Shown here piece after piece: positions 58,214-59,440 of a stretch of DNA of 59,440 nt (position 1 is the first letter of the stretch; each line of letters begins with the position of its first letter). The notes below the pieces were generated by a model. That model had not been told where the DNA came from. It saw only the letters and a program-made list of their open reading frames with translations, and ran no database searches. The stretch comes from Bacteroidota bacterium (GTDB lineage: Bacteria; Bacteroidota; Bacteroidia; Cytophagales; Cytophagaceae), in the NCBI GenBank assembly GCA_023391415.1, contig JAEWAY010000028.1, positions 1 to 59,440 of the forward strand. The letters run 5' to 3'. The position numbers were made by a program, and so were the translations under genes.

Positions 58214-58783
58214 TCAAGAAGTACGTTTTCTTATTCTGCTTAGTGTTTCAGGTGTTACATTTATGTAAGAAGCAAGATGATATTGAGGAATTGACTGAAG
58301 CCATTCAGGTTTGTATACACACAACTCTTTATAAAGTTCATCAGGTGTTTTAGTTGTGCGATTAAATTCTAACATTTCCTTTTGCTTTAATAACTTTTTA
58401 AAAGAGGATTCAACAATGGATTTTCCACATTCGTATCTTTCCAGCAAATCAAAGAAAGAATTTCGTTCTATGCTCAAAACTTGTATCTTAGTAAGACATT
58501 CCTGATTTTTTCTGGTATTAGAGTGTTGACTAAAAGATAATAAGTCAGATATAAATTGAGGTTTTACATAAAAATTGATATTTATTTCTTTTTCTTGATT
58601 AGAGTAATATTCTCTGACCAGTCCTTTATTAAGAAATCTGAGTTTTTCCTCTTTAGTATCCGCTTTTAATATTAGGCTTCCTTTATCATAATTATCTACT
58701 TTAAATAAAGAAAATAGTTCCTCCAATCCGTGTTCATTCAGTGGGTATTCAGCTTTAAAGAATTTAGAAATTTCTGAGTACAT
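58214..58783 (-). CDS. Crp/Fnr family transcriptional regulator
   Basis: The 189-residue protein has the nucleotide-binding roll (about 15-120; DKGSLILKADTKEEKLRFLNKGLVREYYSNQEKEI) and a terminal HTH (QYHLASYINVTPETLSRIRKR). It starts 23 bp from an attC-like palindrome and precedes the MBL-fold hydrolase by 58 bp on the same strand, a regulator-enzyme pair often seen in Bacteroidota. AT-rich codon use like that of the hydrolase suggests joint acquisition. Confidence 0.9.
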   Translation of the reverse strand: MYSEISKFFKAEYPLNEHGLEELFSLFKVDNYDKGSLILKADTKEEKLRFLNKGLVREYYSNQEKEININFYVKPQFISDLLSFSQHSNTRKNQECLTKIQVLSIERNSFFDLLERYECGKSIVESSFKKLLKQKEMLEFNRTTKTPDELYKELCVYKPEWLQSIPQYHLASYINVTPETLSRIRKRTS

Positions 58784-58805
58784 GGTTTTTTTAGCTTACA
58801 GGTAA

Positions 58806-58939
58806 CCCTATAACATTTGAGGTATTGTCGAAGGTGGGCATTTTAGCGCTGAAGTCCAATCGAATAACGAAAATTGAACCTTGCGGAAATGCTCAATTGA
58901 AGCCGTTCAGCCCCGCTTTTGGCAATACCTTGTTATGGG
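58806..58939. repeat. attC-like long imperfect palindrome S5
   Basis: The left end CCCTATAACA (58806-58815) and AGGTATTG (58820-58827) pair with CAATACCT (58923-58930) and TGTTATGGG (58931-58939), with four extra bases (TTTG) bulged on the left. Inside, GCGCTGAA faces TTCAGCCCCGC, and AATTGA faces TCAATT. Length (134 bp), bulged bases and location just 3' of a gene remnant resemble integron attC sites folded as hairpins, although no integrase is seen here. Confidence 0.55.
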
Positions 58940-58958
58940 TGTATTTTCTATTACAATG

Positions 58959-59141
58959 TTACTGGTCTAATTTAACTATTAATTTTCCTCTCGCTCTTCT
59001 GGTTTCGGTTTTTTTGAGTGCGTCTAAAGCCTCTTTGAAGGGATATTCTTTTTCAATCGCGACCTTCACCTTTTCTTGTGATATCTTATTAATCAGTTCT
59101 ACCATTTCCTTGTTGGTAAATAATTGATGTCCTGTAATCAT
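58959..59141 (-). pseudogene. Truncated zinc-type alcohol/quinone dehydrogenase (MDR), C-terminus
   Basis: The 60 codons match only the end of a medium-chain dehydrogenase: MVELINKISQEKVKVAIEKEYPFKEALDALKKTETRRARGKLIVKL, where the terminal RARGKLIVK is typical. The catalytic and cofactor domains are missing. The frame breaks off 4 bp from the stop of the IS3 transposase, so insertion of that element probably cut the gene. Confidence 0.7.
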
Positions 59142-59144
59142 CCC

Positions 59145-59440
59145 TTAACTAGCTACATTCAAAACTAAATAATTCCAATTAGAATTATTATTAATATCCT
59201 GTTGTAATGTGGGAAACTCGGAGAGTTTTCCATATTTCAACAGGAACTCTGTCGGTGTTAGGTTTCCCAATGCCGAATGAGGTCTTTCATTGTTATACAT
59301 CCAGGCCCATGCATTGGCATATTTTCTAACCTCTGGCAAATTGCCAAACATGTAGCTATCCAATACATCCTCTCTGAATGTCCTGTTAAATCGCTCAATC
59401 AGGCTGTTCTGAGTTGGCTTACCCGGTTGGATAAACTCCC
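59145..59440 (-). mobile_element. IS3-family transposase OrfB, C-terminal part (cut by window edge)
   Basis: The frame continues to the window end (about 97 codons visible) and reads EFIQPGKPTQNSLIERFNRT, FREDVLDSY, then WAWMYNNERPHSALGNLTP and a tail to the stop at 59145. The glutamate of LIERFNR is the third residue of the DDE triad. It is intact as far as visible and thus probably an active or recent copy. Confidence 0.9.

Noticed and set aside
1..59440. tRNA, rRNA, CRISPR array, riboswitch
   Set aside because: No cloverleaf, rRNA-like segment, or regularly spaced direct repeat with unique spacers was found by eye. A covariance-model scan would be needed to exclude small RNAs.

Overview
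The window looks like a chromosomal piece of a Bacteroidota bacterium, probably of the Cytophagales type (order inferred, not shown). Reasons: two secreted proteins with C-terminal sorting domains of the type IX secretion system, several upstream regions with the Bacteroidota -7 element TAnnTTTG, weak Shine-Dalgarno sequences, and many families typical of the phylum (YceI, TRIC-type UPF0126, CPCC, DUF4386, Crp/Fnr variants). No rRNA, tRNA, CRISPR array or replication origin was recognised. Most of the window is a mosaic of small one- or two-gene transcription units for detoxification, stress and regulation.

Layout. 0-2.2 kb: DUF4386 membrane protein, Crp/Fnr regulator and NAD(P)H oxidoreductase, separated by palindromic attC-like spacers. 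2.2-10.5 kb: two YceI clusters (yceI-doxX-FMN reductase; araC-yceI-SDR-DODA dioxygenase-TRIC) that share a duplicated ~107-bp promoter region and are punctuated by three copies of a hairpin-rich dispersed repeat; a T9SS-secreted SBBP-type protein lies between them. 10.7-15.5 kb: VOC proteins, a TPM protein, a radical-SAM DNA-repair pair, and small proteins. 15.6-19.2 kb: copper P-type ATPase and an ACR3-like arsenite carrier. 19.3-29.8 kb: accessory genes (DUF2200, YkgB, BtrH-like, GlxA-type and AraC regulators, SRPBCC, DoxX, ABM, CPCC, DinB) plus an internally deleted PEP-synthase remnant.

29.9-35.5 kb (minus strand): nitronate monooxygenase and, upstream, a five-gene operon with D-lactate dehydrogenase, a FixL-like heme-PAS histidine kinase and a response regulator whose output is a whole Crp/Fnr module. 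This is the most distinctive system in the window: an apparent one-step FixL/FixJ-FixK oxygen circuit tied to fermentation. 36.4-43.4 kb: AhpD-like protein, ArsR with an SRPBCC-VOC fusion, methyltransferase, TauE exporter, and an Rrf2-membrane protein-tryptophan dioxygenase-Ric operon preceded by a 32-bp palindrome, which suggests nitric-oxide control. 43.6-49 kb: T9SS protein, ilvD, a Crp regulator with an FNR-type box, and chrA.

49.2-59.4 kb: more accessory genes and decaying mobile DNA. A shortened MutS2-like gene lies between collinear remnants of one IS3-type element; a further attC-like palindrome and an alcohol dehydrogenase cut off next to an IS3 transposase end the window. All calls come from reading the sequence; no database search was run.
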